Source: an uncultured Prevotellaceae bacterium (lineage in GTDB: Bacteria; Bacteroidota; Bacteroidia; Bacteroidales; Bacteroidaceae). From it: 64,000 bases of DNA. Each line of letters opens with the position of its first letter. The stretch's first letter is position 1. Of the stretch, positions 36,284-46,460 are shown one piece after another. The notes below the pieces were generated by a model. The model had not been told where the DNA came from. It did no database searches and saw only the letters and a program-made list of their open reading frames with translations. The stretch covers positions 1 to 64,000 of the forward strand of contig ONTS01000005.1 in assembly GCA_900320845.1 (NCBI GenBank), given 5' to 3'. The position numbers and the translations under genes are program-made.

Positions 36284-38773
36284 TTATGCTCGTTGGCTTT
36301 GTGTGATGTATTGTTTAATTTTGTTTTTATATTTTTTGTCTGCCTGCAGTTGTTCGATTGTGCATGGCATACGGTATTGCCAGTAGTGTTTGTTGTGTGC
36401 CGGGTTGTTTATTCTTGTGTTTTGTGGTGTGTCGTTGGTGTATGTTTGTTCTGTTGCGAGCCAGTCTTGTATTGGTATGATGCACATCATGGATGGTGCT
36501 TTGAGGTGTGTGTTTATGATTTGTGCAGCGAGTTGTGGTGTGAGTGTTTCTGGTGCTTGTCCTGATTGGTGCATTACTTGGTTGTAGTATTGTTGTACGC
36601 GTTTTCTGTCTTTCTGCCACCAGAGTCTGAGGGGCTGCATGTCGTGTGTGGTTGTCATGCAGACTGAGAGGTATGGGTAGTTTTTTGTGTTTCCGAATTG
36701 TCCGTCTTCTGGTTGTTTTGGCATGAGTTGTATCTGCAATGTGAGTATTTTGAGGTTATGCATGATGTGTGGCATGCATGCTGGTACCATTCCGAGGTCT
36801 TCGGCGCATGGTATCATGTGTGTGGCGTTGATGAGTGCTGACAGTTTGCCTATGCCTTCTTCGTGCCACAATGTTTCTTGTCGGTGATAGAAGTAATCTT
36901 GGTATATGCTGTTGAATTTGTTTTGCTGTTGTTTGTTGAGTATGTTGTATGTCTGTTGTTGTTGTGCGTCGATTCTGGGGTGCCATGTGTTTGTTGTGTG
37001 TGTGTCTGGTACAAAGAGTTCTGCTGGCAATTGGTCGGGTATTTTTTGGAGTGTGTGTGCTGGCACGAAGTGTCCTTCGCGTCCGTCGTCTGTTCCGAGT
37101 GGTATTGCCCATATGCGGCAGAATCCGATGATGTGGTCGAGTCGGAATATGTCGAAGTAGTTCTGCATGTGTTTGAGTCGTTGTTTCCACCATGTGTATT
37201 TTTCTTTTCGCATAGTCTGCCAGTTGTATAATGGGAATCCCCAGTTTTGTCCTTTTTGGCTGAAGAAGTCTGGTGGTGCTCCTGCCTGCAGAGAGCGTAT
37301 GAAGTTTTCGGGTTTCTGCCACACGTCTGCTGAGTGTGGATGGACTCCGATTCCTATGTCTCCTTTGAGCTTTATTCCTTTGTGTATGGCATGCTGGTGT
37401 GCTGCTGTGAGTTGTCTGTGCAGCACCCACTGCTGGTAGAATGTGTAGTAGTGGCATGGGGTGTCGGTGTGCTTGGGTGAGTTGTTTTTTGTGTGTTTTT
37501 GTTGTGTGTGGATTGTCCATTTTTCTCGTTCTTGCTCTTTCCATCGTTCTTGTCCTCTCCAATGGTCGGAATCTGGTGTGTGGTATGTGTCTCGGTGTGC
37601 ACACCATGCTGCATATGGTACGAGCCATTCTGCTTGTTCTTTAAACCATTGTCTGAAATCTCTGTTTCTGCGAACTTGTTCCCACTGTTCTGCAAATGAG
37701 AGTTGTATATATTCATTTTTGAGTTTCATGACTGCCTCGTAGTGTACTACGGGTTGGGCGTTAAGTTGTTGTCGTTCTTTTTCCCATCTTCTCCGATGTT
37801 TTGCTGGCATATTGACGTCAGGCAGCTGCCGCAGGTCAATATATATGGGGTGAAGTGCAAAGACTGATACTGCTGAGTATGGATAGCTGTCGTGCCATGT
37901 CATCGTGGCTGATGTGTCGTTCACGGGTAGTAGCTGCAATACTTTCTGACCTGTATCGGCGATCCAGTCTATCATTGAGCATAGATCGCCGAAGTCGCCG
38001 ACTCCGCAACTGCCTTCTGAGCGCAGAGAGAATACGGGTACGAGTGTTCCTGCATGTCGTGGATGGGGGAAGTCAAGGGATACGTCGGGGAGCTCTGTCA
38101 CTACACACCTGTCTTTCTCTATGCGTAGCTGTCTGTTTTCTCCTGTCTCCCAACGTACTTTCTCTGTGTTGCGGGCAACAAACTTCACTGCTGTAGGTCC
38201 CCACGTCAAGGCGTCGTCGGGAAGTGCCACGCTCCATCTGCTTTCTCCTATCTGTTGCATCACGATTCCTTTTTGAACATCCCAACTGCCAAGGGCTGGA
38301 CTTTCTCCGACCAGGTACAGACGCTCGTCATCAAGCAGATGGGGGGCACGTACCATCACCATGCAGTGGTCTTCATCTGACTGTCCTGCGGTGCTGTATG
38401 TTGCCGTGTCCTGCTGACAATCGGCAGGACTGACGGACTCGTCACTGTACAAAAAGGCATCTTCTGGAGCATCCTGCCAACGGCACCACACAGTGCAGAT
38501 ACGGTTACGCAAAGCCTCCAGAGGCAGCACATGCGGAGAGCGCCTCCACTCCTCGCGCAGAGGGTATCCGTCTTCATCAACAACGCTGAAGAAGAAGCGC
38601 CCAACGTCGCCCACATCTCTGGGCACGGCATCAATATGAGTGCACCAGTTAATGCCGTCCATTGAGGACAGTGGAAAATTAACAATGTCTCCATCACACA
38701 AAAAATGTACCCGAAGCGTTGCTTTGTCACTCACCATATGTGTGGTGTCGTAGTCAAGATGTAATGTAATCAT
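36284..38773 (-). CDS. malQ: 4-alpha-glucanotransferase with starch-binding CBM20 modules
   Basis: The enzyme moves glucan segments between maltodextrins (GH77). The 829-residue protein carries two N-terminal CBM20-like modules (residues about 1-110 and 130-235; the second has LVGESPALGSWD) and then the GH77 domain starting near SLRSEGSCGVGDFGDLC. The nucleophile region is visible as FRLDHIIGFCRIWAIP and a later acid as CAEDLGMVP. The frame extends to 38902, but the ATG at 38771-38773 (MITLHLDYDTTH) is the natural start. The coding strand is strongly A/C-rich and the C-terminal half unusually rich in His, Gln, Thr and Asn. Confidence 0.9.
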   Translation of the reverse strand: MITLHLDYDTTHMVSDKATLRVHFLCDGDIVNFPLSSMDGINWCTHIDAVPRDVGDVGRFFFSVVDEDGYPLREEWRRSPHVLPLEALRNRICTVWCRWQDAPEDAFLYSDESVSPADCQQDTATYSTAGQSDEDHCMVMVRAPHLLDDERLYLVGESPALGSWDVQKGIVMQQIGESRWSVALPDDALTWGPTAVKFVARNTEKVRWETGENRQLRIEKDRCVVTELPDVSLDFPHPRHAGTLVPVFSLRSEGSCGVGDFGDLCSMIDWIADTGQKVLQLLPVNDTSATMTWHDSYPYSAVSVFALHPIYIDLRQLPDVNMPAKHRRRWEKERQQLNAQPVVHYEAVMKLKNEYIQLSFAEQWEQVRRNRDFRQWFKEQAEWLVPYAAWCAHRDTYHTPDSDHWRGQERWKEQEREKWTIHTQQKHTKNNSPKHTDTPCHYYTFYQQWVLHRQLTAAHQHAIHKGIKLKGDIGIGVHPHSADVWQKPENFIRSLQAGAPPDFFSQKGQNWGFPLYNWQTMRKEKYTWWKQRLKHMQNYFDIFRLDHIIGFCRIWAIPLGTDDGREGHFVPAHTLQKIPDQLPAELFVPDTHTTNTWHPRIDAQQQQTYNILNKQQQNKFNSIYQDYFYHRQETLWHEEGIGKLSALINATHMIPCAEDLGMVPACMPHIMHNLKILTLQIQLMPKQPEDGQFGNTKNYPYLSVCMTTTHDMQPLRLWWQKDRKRVQQYYNQVMHQSGQAPETLTPQLAAQIINTHLKAPSMMCIIPIQDWLATEQTYTNDTPQNTRINNPAHNKHYWQYRMPCTIEQLQADKKYKNKIKQYITQSQRA

Positions 38774-38985
38774 ATAGAGTAGAAAAATAAAGATGGCACG
38801 AAGGTAGAGATTTTTATACAATGTTACATTCAGCAGTCTGGAAAAAGTTTGCTCTGCACGGACTGATAAAGCTATGTGTACAGGTGGCGTTCTGTCGCAC
38901 ACAGAGGCAGGAAAGGGTCATGTAGACCTGCGTTGTCGGCGCTGACTAGGACGGTAGATGACAGTGATGAAAAACAACACGCTTG

Positions 38986-39016
38986 TTGCATGATACAAGG
39001 TATTTCATTACATTTG
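38986..39016 (+). promoter_or_regulatory. promoter of the FAH-porU-porV run
   Basis: A TTG at 38986-38988, 20 bases, and TACATTTG at 39009-39016 fit the Bacteroidetes pattern well. The ATG is 37 bases downstream. Confidence 0.65.
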
Positions 39017-39053
39017 CCCCATAATACACATACGTCATCTAACACATCAGCAC

Positions 39054-39671
39054 ATGAAAATCTTCGCCATAGGCATGAACTATGCCCTGCACAATAAAGA
39101 GCTGCATGGCACGTTATTAAAGACAGAACAGCCTGTCATCTTCCTGAAGCCCGACACGGCACTGCTGCGTCCAGGCAAACCTTTTTTTGTTCCAACCTAC
39201 ATGGGGCGAGTGGACTACGAAACAGAAGTCATCATACGATTCAGCAAGGCGGGAAAAAATATCGATCCTCGGTTTGCGCAACGCTATTACGATGCTATCA
39301 GCCTCGGTTTTGACTTCACCGCACGCGACATGCAGGCACAGTTCAAAAAACAAGGGAGGCCATGGGATATCTCTAAAGGCTTCGACCAGTCGGCAGTCAT
39401 TGGAGAATGGGTTGCGAAGGAAGAACTGCCCGACATACAAAAACTCCACTTCAACATGAGGAAGAATGGCCAAACCATGCAGGAAGGACACACAGCCGAC
39501 ATGCTCTACACCGTAGCAGATATCATTGCCTACATCAGCAAGTTCTACACCATACACACTGGTGACATACTCTACACCGGAACACCTTCAGGAATAGGAC
39601 CTGTCGAGCCGGGAGACAAGCTGACAGCAACCCTGGAAGGCAAAGAAGTGCTGGCTCTACAGTGCAAATAG
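39054..39671 (+). CDS. fumarylacetoacetate hydrolase-family protein
   Basis: The 205-residue protein keeps the metal-binding acids of the family: DYETEVIIRF (about 57-66) and the aspartate in DFTARDMQ (about 88-95). The C-terminal GTPSGIGPVEPGD segment is typical. Relatives hydrolyse or decarboxylate acylpyruvates and similar acids (FahA/YcgM group), so the exact substrate is uncertain. It leads the run into porU, 49 bases downstream, though no functional tie with secretion is obvious. Confidence 0.88.
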   Translation: MKIFAIGMNYALHNKELHGTLLKTEQPVIFLKPDTALLRPGKPFFVPTYMGRVDYETEVIIRFSKAGKNIDPRFAQRYYDAISLGFDFTARDMQAQFKKQGRPWDISKGFDQSAVIGEWVAKEELPDIQKLHFNMRKNGQTMQEGHTADMLYTVADIIAYISKFYTIHTGDILYTGTPSGIGPVEPGDKLTATLEGKEVLALQCK

Positions 39672-39720
39672 AAGCCGATGCTTACTCAAGAAGATGAAAA
39701 AGAATACCACCTAACCCCTT

Positions 39721-42700
39721 ATGGCGAGACAACGCTACATACATAACAATAACATACTCATGCGATGGTGCTGTGGCATCGCCCTCTTCTGCATGGTGTC
39801 GTTGACAAATGCACAGCAACATTTTGTCAACCTTTCTGCCAGCGACATACGCATAGACAGCATGCTGCCGGCATACACACACGCCTTCACACTGCCAGGG
39901 CAATATCAGGACTCCATATACCATGCTACGGTGAAATATCCTGAGTATATCGACATGACACCACAGGAAACGGCACGCTATCAGGCCATCACAAATCATC
40001 CACCTATGGTGCAGCAGCAGATAGTGGTGGAGCGCAAGCAAGCCAAGCTGGAAGTCATAATAACACCCATCGTCGTCGTCAACGGCAGGTATAAGTGGCT
40101 CGTCAGCTTCATGATAGATATACAAAGCTCACCTATACAACGAACAAAACATAAGCACTCCACAACCTCTGTGCCATCAGCAGCTGACACTTACGCAGAA
40201 CACTCTGTGCTTAAACAAGGCACATGGGCAAAGATACGTGTGCCGCAGACTGGTGTGTACCGTATCAGCAACGAACTGATACAGCAAGCTGGATTCAGCA
40301 ATATCAACAATGTAAAAGTGTACGGTTATGGTGGCAATCTGCAGCCAGAAAAAATAAACGCCGATTATCTACAACAGACAGACGACCTGAAAGAAGTGCC
40401 ACTATATAAGAACGGCTCTCAGCTCCTCTTCTATGCCAAAGGGCCCGTGAGCTATGAGAAAGGAACACTTGAAGATATAGCCACTGACTATCAGTACAAG
40501 TTATCAAAAGTCGTAGAACAGGCACGAAGAAGAAACTACTATTCCGACTACGGATACTATTTCCTCACTGAAGGCGATACACCACATCAGACAGTCGACA
40601 GCGCCACATTCGTCAATGCCTTCTATCCCTCCGCCGACGACTGCAACAGCCTCTACGAAGTAGACGAACATGCCTGGTATCAAGGAGGAAGACAGCTCTA
40701 CGACAGTAAGATCATAGCCACAGCAGAAACAGCCGAGTACACGCTAAAACGTAAAGGAACAGCCAGCAGAGGAAGAATGATACTTTACGCCACTGCTGAG
40801 ACAAACACCAACATACACATCACCCTCAACGGCAAAACAATAGGAAATCTGGCAGTATACAGCAGCGACAGTTATGACCACGGATGCCGTACAGGACAGA
40901 TTTATGACGTCGACAACCTCGAGGCAGATAATGTAATCACCATCAAGAACAACGGAAGCGGAGCTGTGCGGCTCGACTACATACAGATTACTGTAGATGC
41001 AGACCATGCTGCCCCCCCACCAACGCTGTCAGCCAGTGCAACACATCCCACACCAGAATATGTCTACCACATCACCAACCAAGACCTGCATGCCGACACT
41101 CCAGTCGATATGGTCATCATCATACCCACATCACAAAAACTGCGTCCAGAAGCAGAACGCCTCAAACAGCACCACGAGCAGCACGACAAACTCAGGGTGC
41201 GTATAGTGCCGGCAGACGAAATGTACAATGAGTTCAGTAGCGGAACACCCGAAGCCAATGCCTACCGCCGTTACCTCAAGATGCTCTACGACAGAGCAGA
41301 AACCGCGGCCGACATGCCACGCTATCTGCTACTCTTCGGAGATGCTGCATGGGACAACCGCATGAACAGCAGAGAGTGGACAAGCCATAATCCCGACGAC
41401 TATCTGCTTGCTATGGAGAGCGAAAACTCCCTCAACGAAGTCAGCTGCTACATCGACGACGGATTCTACGGACTGCTTGACGAAGGAGAAGGCGACAACC
41501 CGATGTCGTCCGACAAGCTGGACATAGCAATAGGCCGCTTCCCCGTCAGGTCAGTAGAACAAGCACGCATCATTGTAGACAAGACTATTGACTATGCCAA
41601 CAACAAGCACGCAGGTGCATGGCAGAACGTACTGATGTTTATGGGCGACGACGGCAACGCCAACGAGCACATGCGCGATGCCAACGACGCTGCAGAAGAC
41701 ATCAGAAGCAGATACCCGGGATACATCATCAAAAAAATAATGTGGGATGCCTATACACGGGAAACTTCGGCCACAGGAAATGCTTACCCCGAAGCCACCA
41801 AACTCATCAAGCAACAACAAGAACAAGGAGCATTGGTGATGGACTATGCCGGACACGGCTCGGAAATAAGCATCTCGCACGAACGAGTTCTGACAATCAA
41901 CGACTTCCAAAACTTCACCAACAAGAATCTGCCCCTGTGGATAACCGCCTCATGTGACATCATGCCATTTGACGCAGCTACAACAAACATCGGCGAAGAA
42001 GCTCTGTTCAACAGCAAAGGAGGCGCCATAGCATTCTTCGGAACCACGAGAACAGTATATGCCAACCGCAACCGAGTGATGAATATGGCATTCCTACGCC
42101 ATGTGCTATCAGTCAACAACGGAAAGAGAACCACACTCGGAGAAGCTCAGCAGCGCGCAAAAAACGACCTTATCACTTCAGGACAAGACCGCACGTCAAA
42201 CAAATTACAATATTCCCTACTTGGCGACCCGGCATTGCCACTCAACACACCGACGATGCAGATTGTTCTCGACAGCATCAACAATAAGCCCCTGCAAAAT
42301 ACCGATGCCGACGACATCAACATACGAGCAGGAGAAAATGTAGTGCTGAAAGGACACATACAGTGCAACGATACCCTTGCCACCCACTTCAACGGCAATA
42401 TCCACGCTACAGTACGCGATGCCAGAGAGCAAATAACCTGCAAACGCAACGACCCTGACATGGACAAGGCGAAGCCCCCTACCCCAGCCTTCACCTTCTA
42501 CGACCATACCAAGACGCTCTATGCAGGTGCAAACAAAGTAGACAACGGAACATTTACCATCTCTTTTGCCGTACCCATGGACATCAACTACAGTAACAAC
42601 AATGGACTCATCAATATACATGCGTTCAATACCGATGATCCGACACAACTAGCCCACTGCGCATACGACGGCTTTACAGTAGGCGGAACAGGAAACATAG

Positions 42701-43368
42701 GCAACGATAGTATAGGACCTTCCATATACTGCTACCTCAACAGTCCGTCCTTTACCAACGGAGGCGATGTGAATACAACACCATACTTCGTCGCCAACAT
42801 AACCGACAAAGACGGTATCAACGCTTCAGGAACCGGAATAGGACATGACATGGAACTATGTATCGACGGACAGATGGCATACACATTTAATCTCAACGCC
42901 AACTTCCAATTCGACTTCGGAAGCTACACCCGCGGCACAACATGGTACAGCATTCCCGAACTCTCACCAGGAAGACATACGCTGACGTTCAGAGCATGGG
43001 ACATACTCAACAATCCCTCGACGGCAACGCTCCACTTCAACGTGGTCAAAGCACTCAAGCCCAATATCCTCAGTTTAGACTGCACCCATAATCCTGCCTA
43101 CACCAACACCACCTTCATCATCAACCACAACCGTACCGGAAGCCCCATCGACGTGGAACTCGACATCTACGACCTGAGCGGCAGACTGCTGTGGCAACAC
43201 AAAGAAAATGCTGTCTCCACCTTGCCTACCTACACCATCGACTGGAATCTTAACGTGGATGGAGGACAGCGTTTACAGACAGGCGTCTACATCTACAGAG
43301 CGCAGATAAGCTGCGAAGGGAGTAAGTACACCTCAAAAGCTAAAAAACTTATCATAATCAATAAGTGA
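39721..43368 (+). CDS. porU: type IX secretion system sortase PorU
   Basis: PorU is a gingipain-like (C25) cysteine protease on the cell surface that cuts the C-terminal signal of type IX cargo and attaches the cargo to A-LPS. The 1215-residue protein has a signal peptide ending SLTNAQQ, a C25 domain with catalytic His712 (DYAGHGSE) and Cys745 (WITASCDIMPFD), and a C-terminal domain resembling cargo tails (DIYDLSGRLLW, TGVYIYRAQI, KKLIIINK) which in PorU is not removed. porV follows after 76 bases, the standard pairing. A second start at the internal ATG 39760 (MRWCCG) is possible. Confidence 0.94.
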   Translation: MARQRYIHNNNILMRWCCGIALFCMVSLTNAQQHFVNLSASDIRIDSMLPAYTHAFTLPGQYQDSIYHATVKYPEYIDMTPQETARYQAITNHPPMVQQQIVVERKQAKLEVIITPIVVVNGRYKWLVSFMIDIQSSPIQRTKHKHSTTSVPSAADTYAEHSVLKQGTWAKIRVPQTGVYRISNELIQQAGFSNINNVKVYGYGGNLQPEKINADYLQQTDDLKEVPLYKNGSQLLFYAKGPVSYEKGTLEDIATDYQYKLSKVVEQARRRNYYSDYGYYFLTEGDTPHQTVDSATFVNAFYPSADDCNSLYEVDEHAWYQGGRQLYDSKIIATAETAEYTLKRKGTASRGRMILYATAETNTNIHITLNGKTIGNLAVYSSDSYDHGCRTGQIYDVDNLEADNVITIKNNGSGAVRLDYIQITVDADHAAPPPTLSASATHPTPEYVYHITNQDLHADTPVDMVIIIPTSQKLRPEAERLKQHHEQHDKLRVRIVPADEMYNEFSSGTPEANAYRRYLKMLYDRAETAADMPRYLLLFGDAAWDNRMNSREWTSHNPDDYLLAMESENSLNEVSCYIDDGFYGLLDEGEGDNPMSSDKLDIAIGRFPVRSVEQARIIVDKTIDYANNKHAGAWQNVLMFMGDDGNANEHMRDANDAAEDIRSRYPGYIIKKIMWDAYTRETSATGNAYPEATKLIKQQQEQGALVMDYAGHGSEISISHERVLTINDFQNFTNKNLPLWITASCDIMPFDAATTNIGEEALFNSKGGAIAFFGTTRTVYANRNRVMNMAFLRHVLSVNNGKRTTLGEAQQRAKNDLITSGQDRTSNKLQYSLLGDPALPLNTPTMQIVLDSINNKPLQNTDADDINIRAGENVVLKGHIQCNDTLATHFNGNIHATVRDAREQITCKRNDPDMDKAKPPTPAFTFYDHTKTLYAGANKVDNGTFTISFAVPMDINYSNNNGLINIHAFNTDDPTQLAHCAYDGFTVGGTGNIGNDSIGPSIYCYLNSPSFTNGGDVNTTPYFVANITDKDGINASGTGIGHDMELCIDGQMAYTFNLNANFQFDFGSYTRGTTWYSIPELSPGRHTLTFRAWDILNNPSTATLHFNVVKALKPNILSLDCTHNPAYTNTTFIINHNRTGSPIDVELDIYDLSGRLLWQHKENAVSTLPTYTIDWNLNVDGGQRLQTGVYIYRAQISCEGSKYTSKAKKLIIINK

Positions 43369-43444
43369 TACAACGGGAAATACAACCTTAAACAATAAAA
43401 CCAGAAAAACTACGTTAAGACAAATAGCAAAGCACATACACGAT

Positions 43445-44614
43445 ATGATAAAGAAGCTATCCATAACACTGCTGACATTGACTCTCGCCCTGAATATCTC
43501 TGCACAGAAAGAAGAGATATTCAATCCCGTAAAGACCAGTGTCACCTCACAAAGCATCGCACCCGACGCTCGTGCCGGAGGTATGGGCGACGTCGGTGCA
43601 GCCACCGATCCAGACGTGGCATCACAATATTGGAACCCAGCCAAGTACCCCTTCTGCATATCAAGGGCAGGAGTGTCTGTCAACTATACACCATGGCTCC
43701 GACAACTAGTCAACGACATCGACCTGGCATACGTCTCAGGCTACTATCGCATAGGCGACTATTCAGCCGTCAGCGCATCGTTGCGCTATTTCTCACTCGG
43801 AGAAGTATACACCAACGCCTCTATGACAGAAGGAGACAACATGACCATCAACCCCTACGAGATGTCATTAGACGTAGGCTATTCACTGATGCTCAGCGAG
43901 ACATTCTCACTCGGTGCAGCTGTCAGGTGGATTTACTCCGACCTGACATGGAACTACACCGACGACACCAGCCCAGCATCAGCCTTTGCTGCCGACCTGG
44001 CATGCTACTATCAGAACTATATCAACATAGGAGCGCGCGAATGCCAGTTGGGACTCGGACTGAACATCTCCAACATCGGTTCAAAAATAACCTTCAGTGG
44101 AGATGACCGCAGCGAATTTATACCCACCAACCTGCGTCTAGGAGCCTCGCTGATGATTCCTATCGACGAATACAACCGCTTTACCATTGCCGCCGATGCC
44201 AACAAACTGCTCGTGCCTACCTATCCCTTGCAGGAAGAGGGCGAGACAACAGAAGACTATCAGGACCGAGTACAGAAAGACTACTACGATGTCTCGTCAA
44301 TAAGCGGCATCTTCAAGAGCTTCGGAGATGCACCTGGAGGATTTAAGGAAGAACTCCAGGAGATACAGTGGAGCGTGGGTGCCGAATACACATACCACGA
44401 CCAGTTCTCTGTACGCGCAGGATACCACCACGAGTCAGAAAACAAGGGTAACCGCAAATACTTTACCGTAGGTGCAGGCTTCAAAATGAGTGTCTTCCAG
44501 CTCGACGCAGGATACGTCATCTCCACAGCAAAGAGCAACCCACTCGACCAAACACTGCGATTCTCACTCACATTCGACTTGGACGGAATAAAAGACCTCT
44601 TCAAACGAAGATAA
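43445..44614 (+). CDS. porV: type IX secretion outer-membrane protein PorV
   Basis: PorV is a 14-stranded outer-membrane barrel of the FadL type that carries type IX cargo to PorU. The 389-residue protein has a signal peptide (MIKKLSITLLTLTLALNISAQ) and the conserved front section SIAPDARAGGMGDVGAA and WNPAK near residues 37-66, and ends with strand-rich sequence including FSLTFDLDGI. It lies directly after porU and before a terminator. Confidence 0.93.
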   Translation: MIKKLSITLLTLTLALNISAQKEEIFNPVKTSVTSQSIAPDARAGGMGDVGAATDPDVASQYWNPAKYPFCISRAGVSVNYTPWLRQLVNDIDLAYVSGYYRIGDYSAVSASLRYFSLGEVYTNASMTEGDNMTINPYEMSLDVGYSLMLSETFSLGAAVRWIYSDLTWNYTDDTSPASAFAADLACYYQNYINIGARECQLGLGLNISNIGSKITFSGDDRSEFIPTNLRLGASLMIPIDEYNRFTIAADANKLLVPTYPLQEEGETTEDYQDRVQKDYYDVSSISGIFKSFGDAPGGFKEELQEIQWSVGAEYTYHDQFSVRAGYHHESENKGNRKYFTVGAGFKMSVFQLDAGYVISTAKSNPLDQTLRFSLTFDLDGIKDLFKRR

Positions 44615-44632
44615 TAAACCACCATACATTAG

Positions 44633-44660
44633 CCCCTTTCTTACCCGGAAAGGGGTTTTT
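44633..44660 (+). terminator. terminator after porV
   Basis: CCCCTTTC and GAAAGGGG pair around a short loop, followed by TTTTT. It ends the FAH-porU-porV transcript before ispF. Confidence 0.85.
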
Positions 44661-44727
44661 AATGCCAGGAAACCATCCATAACGGCTCATTCACACATCA
44701 TCCATAACCCCAAAAAACACCTACCAC

Positions 44728-45204
44728 ATGAGAATAGGACAAGGCTACGACGTTCACCGACTCACTGAAGGCCGACCACTGATACTCGGAGGCATACCCA
44801 TACCTTTCGACAGAGGCCTGCTCGGACACAGCGACGCCGACGTGCTCATACACGCCATTGCCGACGCACTGCTCGGAGCAGCTGCCATGAGAGACATAGG
44901 ATACCACTTTCCCGACACATCAGAGCACACCAAAGACATGGACAGCAGAATAATACTGCGCAAAGTGGTGCAGATGTTAGGTGAAAAGGGATACCGCATC
45001 GTAAACATCGACGCAACCATCATAGCACAACAGCCCAAGCTGTCGCCATACATCACACAGATGCAGCAGAGTGTAGCTGAAGTGTGCGGCACAGACAACG
45101 ACAGCATCTCCATCAAAGCCACCACCACCGAGCGCCTCGGCTTCACCGGCAGAGAAGAAGGCATAGCCACCATCGCTGTAGCACTCATCGACAACATAGA
45201 CTGA
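44728..45204 (+). CDS. ispF: 2-C-methyl-D-erythritol 2,4-cyclodiphosphate synthase
   Basis: IspF makes the cyclodiphosphate in the MEP route to isoprenoids, so this organism likely uses that route. The 158-residue protein has the zinc ligands in GYDVHRL (about residues 6-12) and the [10 protein letters not shown] loop (about 31-40) and the [11 protein letters not shown] segment at the end. It stands alone between a terminator and the ECF operon. Confidence 0.96.
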   Translation: MRIGQGYDVHRLTEGRPLILGGIPIPFDRGLLGHSDADVLIHAIADALLGAAAMRDIGYHFPDTSEHTKDMDSRIILRKVVQMLGEKGYRIVNIDATIIAQQPKLSPYITQMQQSVAEVCGTDNDSISIKATTTERLGFTGREEGIATIAVALIDNID

Positions 45205-45235
45205 AGCGCAGCAAGCAGGCAAACAAAACATTTTT

Positions 45236-45272
45236 TTACACTTAAGTGTAACATTTCTGTTCCTGAAACGTC
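45236..45272 (+). promoter_or_regulatory. palindrome and ECF-type promoter before the sigma gene
   Basis: TTACACTTAAGTGTAA (45236-45251) is a perfect 16-base palindrome. Overlapping it, GTAAC (45248-45252), 16 bases and CGTC (45269-45272) match the -35/-10 layout of ECF-dependent promoters. This suggests that the sigma factor drives its own gene and that a repressor or second site overlaps the -35 element. Confidence 0.6.
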
Positions 45273-45290
45273 ATTCATATAAGAGCACCC

Positions 45291-45806
45291 ATGAAGAACT
45301 GTACCTTCCGACACGATATACTGCCCCTCAAGGACATGCTCTTCCGCGTGGCATTGCGCATTGTCACCGTCAGACAGGATGCAGAAGACATCGTTCAGGA
45401 AACCCTGCTTAAAGTTTGGAACCGACGCGATTCATGGGACAACATAGAGTCGATGGAGGCTTGGTGCGTCTCAATATGCCGCAATCTGGCTCTCGACACA
45501 CTGCGCAAAAGAGGGATACGACAAGTTGCCGAAACTGAAACCATACAGCAACAACGAGCCGACAACAGCCCGACACCACTCGAGGAAACACATCACAATG
45601 ACCGGGTGATACGCGTAAGAGAGCTCATAGACACACTGCCAGAGAAACAACGCACATGCCTGCAGCTGCGCGATGTGGAAGGGAAAAGCTACAAAGAAAT
45701 TGCCGACATACTCGGCATAACACAAGAACAAGTAAAAGTAAACATCTTCCGCGGACGACAAACCGTCAGAAACCGTTACCAAAAGATAGACGAATATGGA
45801 TTATAA
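45291..45806 (+). CDS. ECF (extracytoplasmic function) RNA polymerase sigma factor
   Basis: The 171-residue protein has region 2 (QDAEDIVQETLLKVW, about residues 34-48) and region 4 with the helix-turn-helix (YKEIADILGITQEQVKVNI, about 137-155), and lacks regions 1 and 3, so it is an ECF type. It begins after an ECF-like promoter and overlaps the next gene by 11 bases. Its regulon is unknown. In Porphyromonas an ECF factor (SigP) regulates type IX genes; the nearness of porU/porV makes that worth testing, but the sequence alone does not show it. Confidence 0.88.
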   Translation: MKNCTFRHDILPLKDMLFRVALRIVTVRQDAEDIVQETLLKVWNRRDSWDNIESMEAWCVSICRNLALDTLRKRGIRQVAETETIQQQRADNSPTPLEETHHNDRVIRVRELIDTLPEKQRTCLQLRDVEGKSYKEIADILGITQEQVKVNIFRGRQTVRNRYQKIDEYGL

Positions 45807-46290
45807 GTACATTGACCAACTGTTAGAACGCTACTGGCAATGTCTTACGACGTTGGAAGAAGAGCGCATCCTGCGTGCTTTCTTCGAGCAAGAGGACGTT
45901 CCGGCTCACCTGTTGCAGTGGCGTGAGTGGTTCGTCTATCCACAGGCAGAGCTGCAAGAGCAAGGCCTCGGTGACGACTTCGAAGAACGCATGCTCTCAC
46001 TCGTCGACGAACCGCCAGTAGTGAAGGCAAGAACCATAAGCCTCAGAAAACGACTGCGCCCTCTGACAAGAGCAGCAGCAGTAGTGGCAATAGTCCTCAC
46101 ATTGGGAAATGCCATACAAATATCGCTCGACAAACCGCGTAGTAATAAAGACAGTAACGAGGAAGGCATCACCGAAAATGCCACCATGGCAAAGAATGAC
46201 AGCATTCTGACAGACTCCGCAAAGCAAGTGCCATTCACGGAAGTGATACGGACATGGAACAACGATGCACACAGATTACAAATACAATAA
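45796..46290 (+). CDS. putative anti-sigma factor
   Basis: The 164-residue protein overlaps the sigma gene by 11 bases. An N-terminal soluble part (DYKYIDQLLERYWQCLTTLEEE) is typical of anti-sigma or sigma-binding regions in Bacteroidetes pairs. A single membrane helix lies near residues 94-110 (AAAVVAIVLTLGNAIQ), followed by a short periplasmic tail. The order and overlap imply that it holds the sigma factor at the membrane until a signal releases it. The signal is unknown. Confidence 0.65.
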   Translation: MDYKYIDQLLERYWQCLTTLEEERILRAFFEQEDVPAHLLQWREWFVYPQAELQEQGLGDDFEERMLSLVDEPPVVKARTISLRKRLRPLTRAAAVVAIVLTLGNAIQISLDKPRSNKDSNEEGITENATMAKNDSILTDSAKQVPFTEVIRTWNNDAHRLQIQ

Positions 46291-46406
46291 GAATTCATTT
46301 TCACGTTTTCATATAACAGTCATTTAGTTTTAGTAAAACAACTTCCGAACCCTCCGTGGTTCATTCTCTCATTTCACAGTGGAACCTCATCGTGTTCCCA
46401 CGCAAT

Positions 46407-46433
46407 AAGCTGCCCCACATAAGGCAGCTTTTT
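46407..46433 (+). terminator. terminator of the ECF operon
   Basis: AAGCTGCC (46407-46414) pairs with GGCAGCTT (46423-46430), then TTT. Confidence 0.75.
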
Positions 46434-46460
46434 GTGTGCCCTGATGCACAACACCCATAC

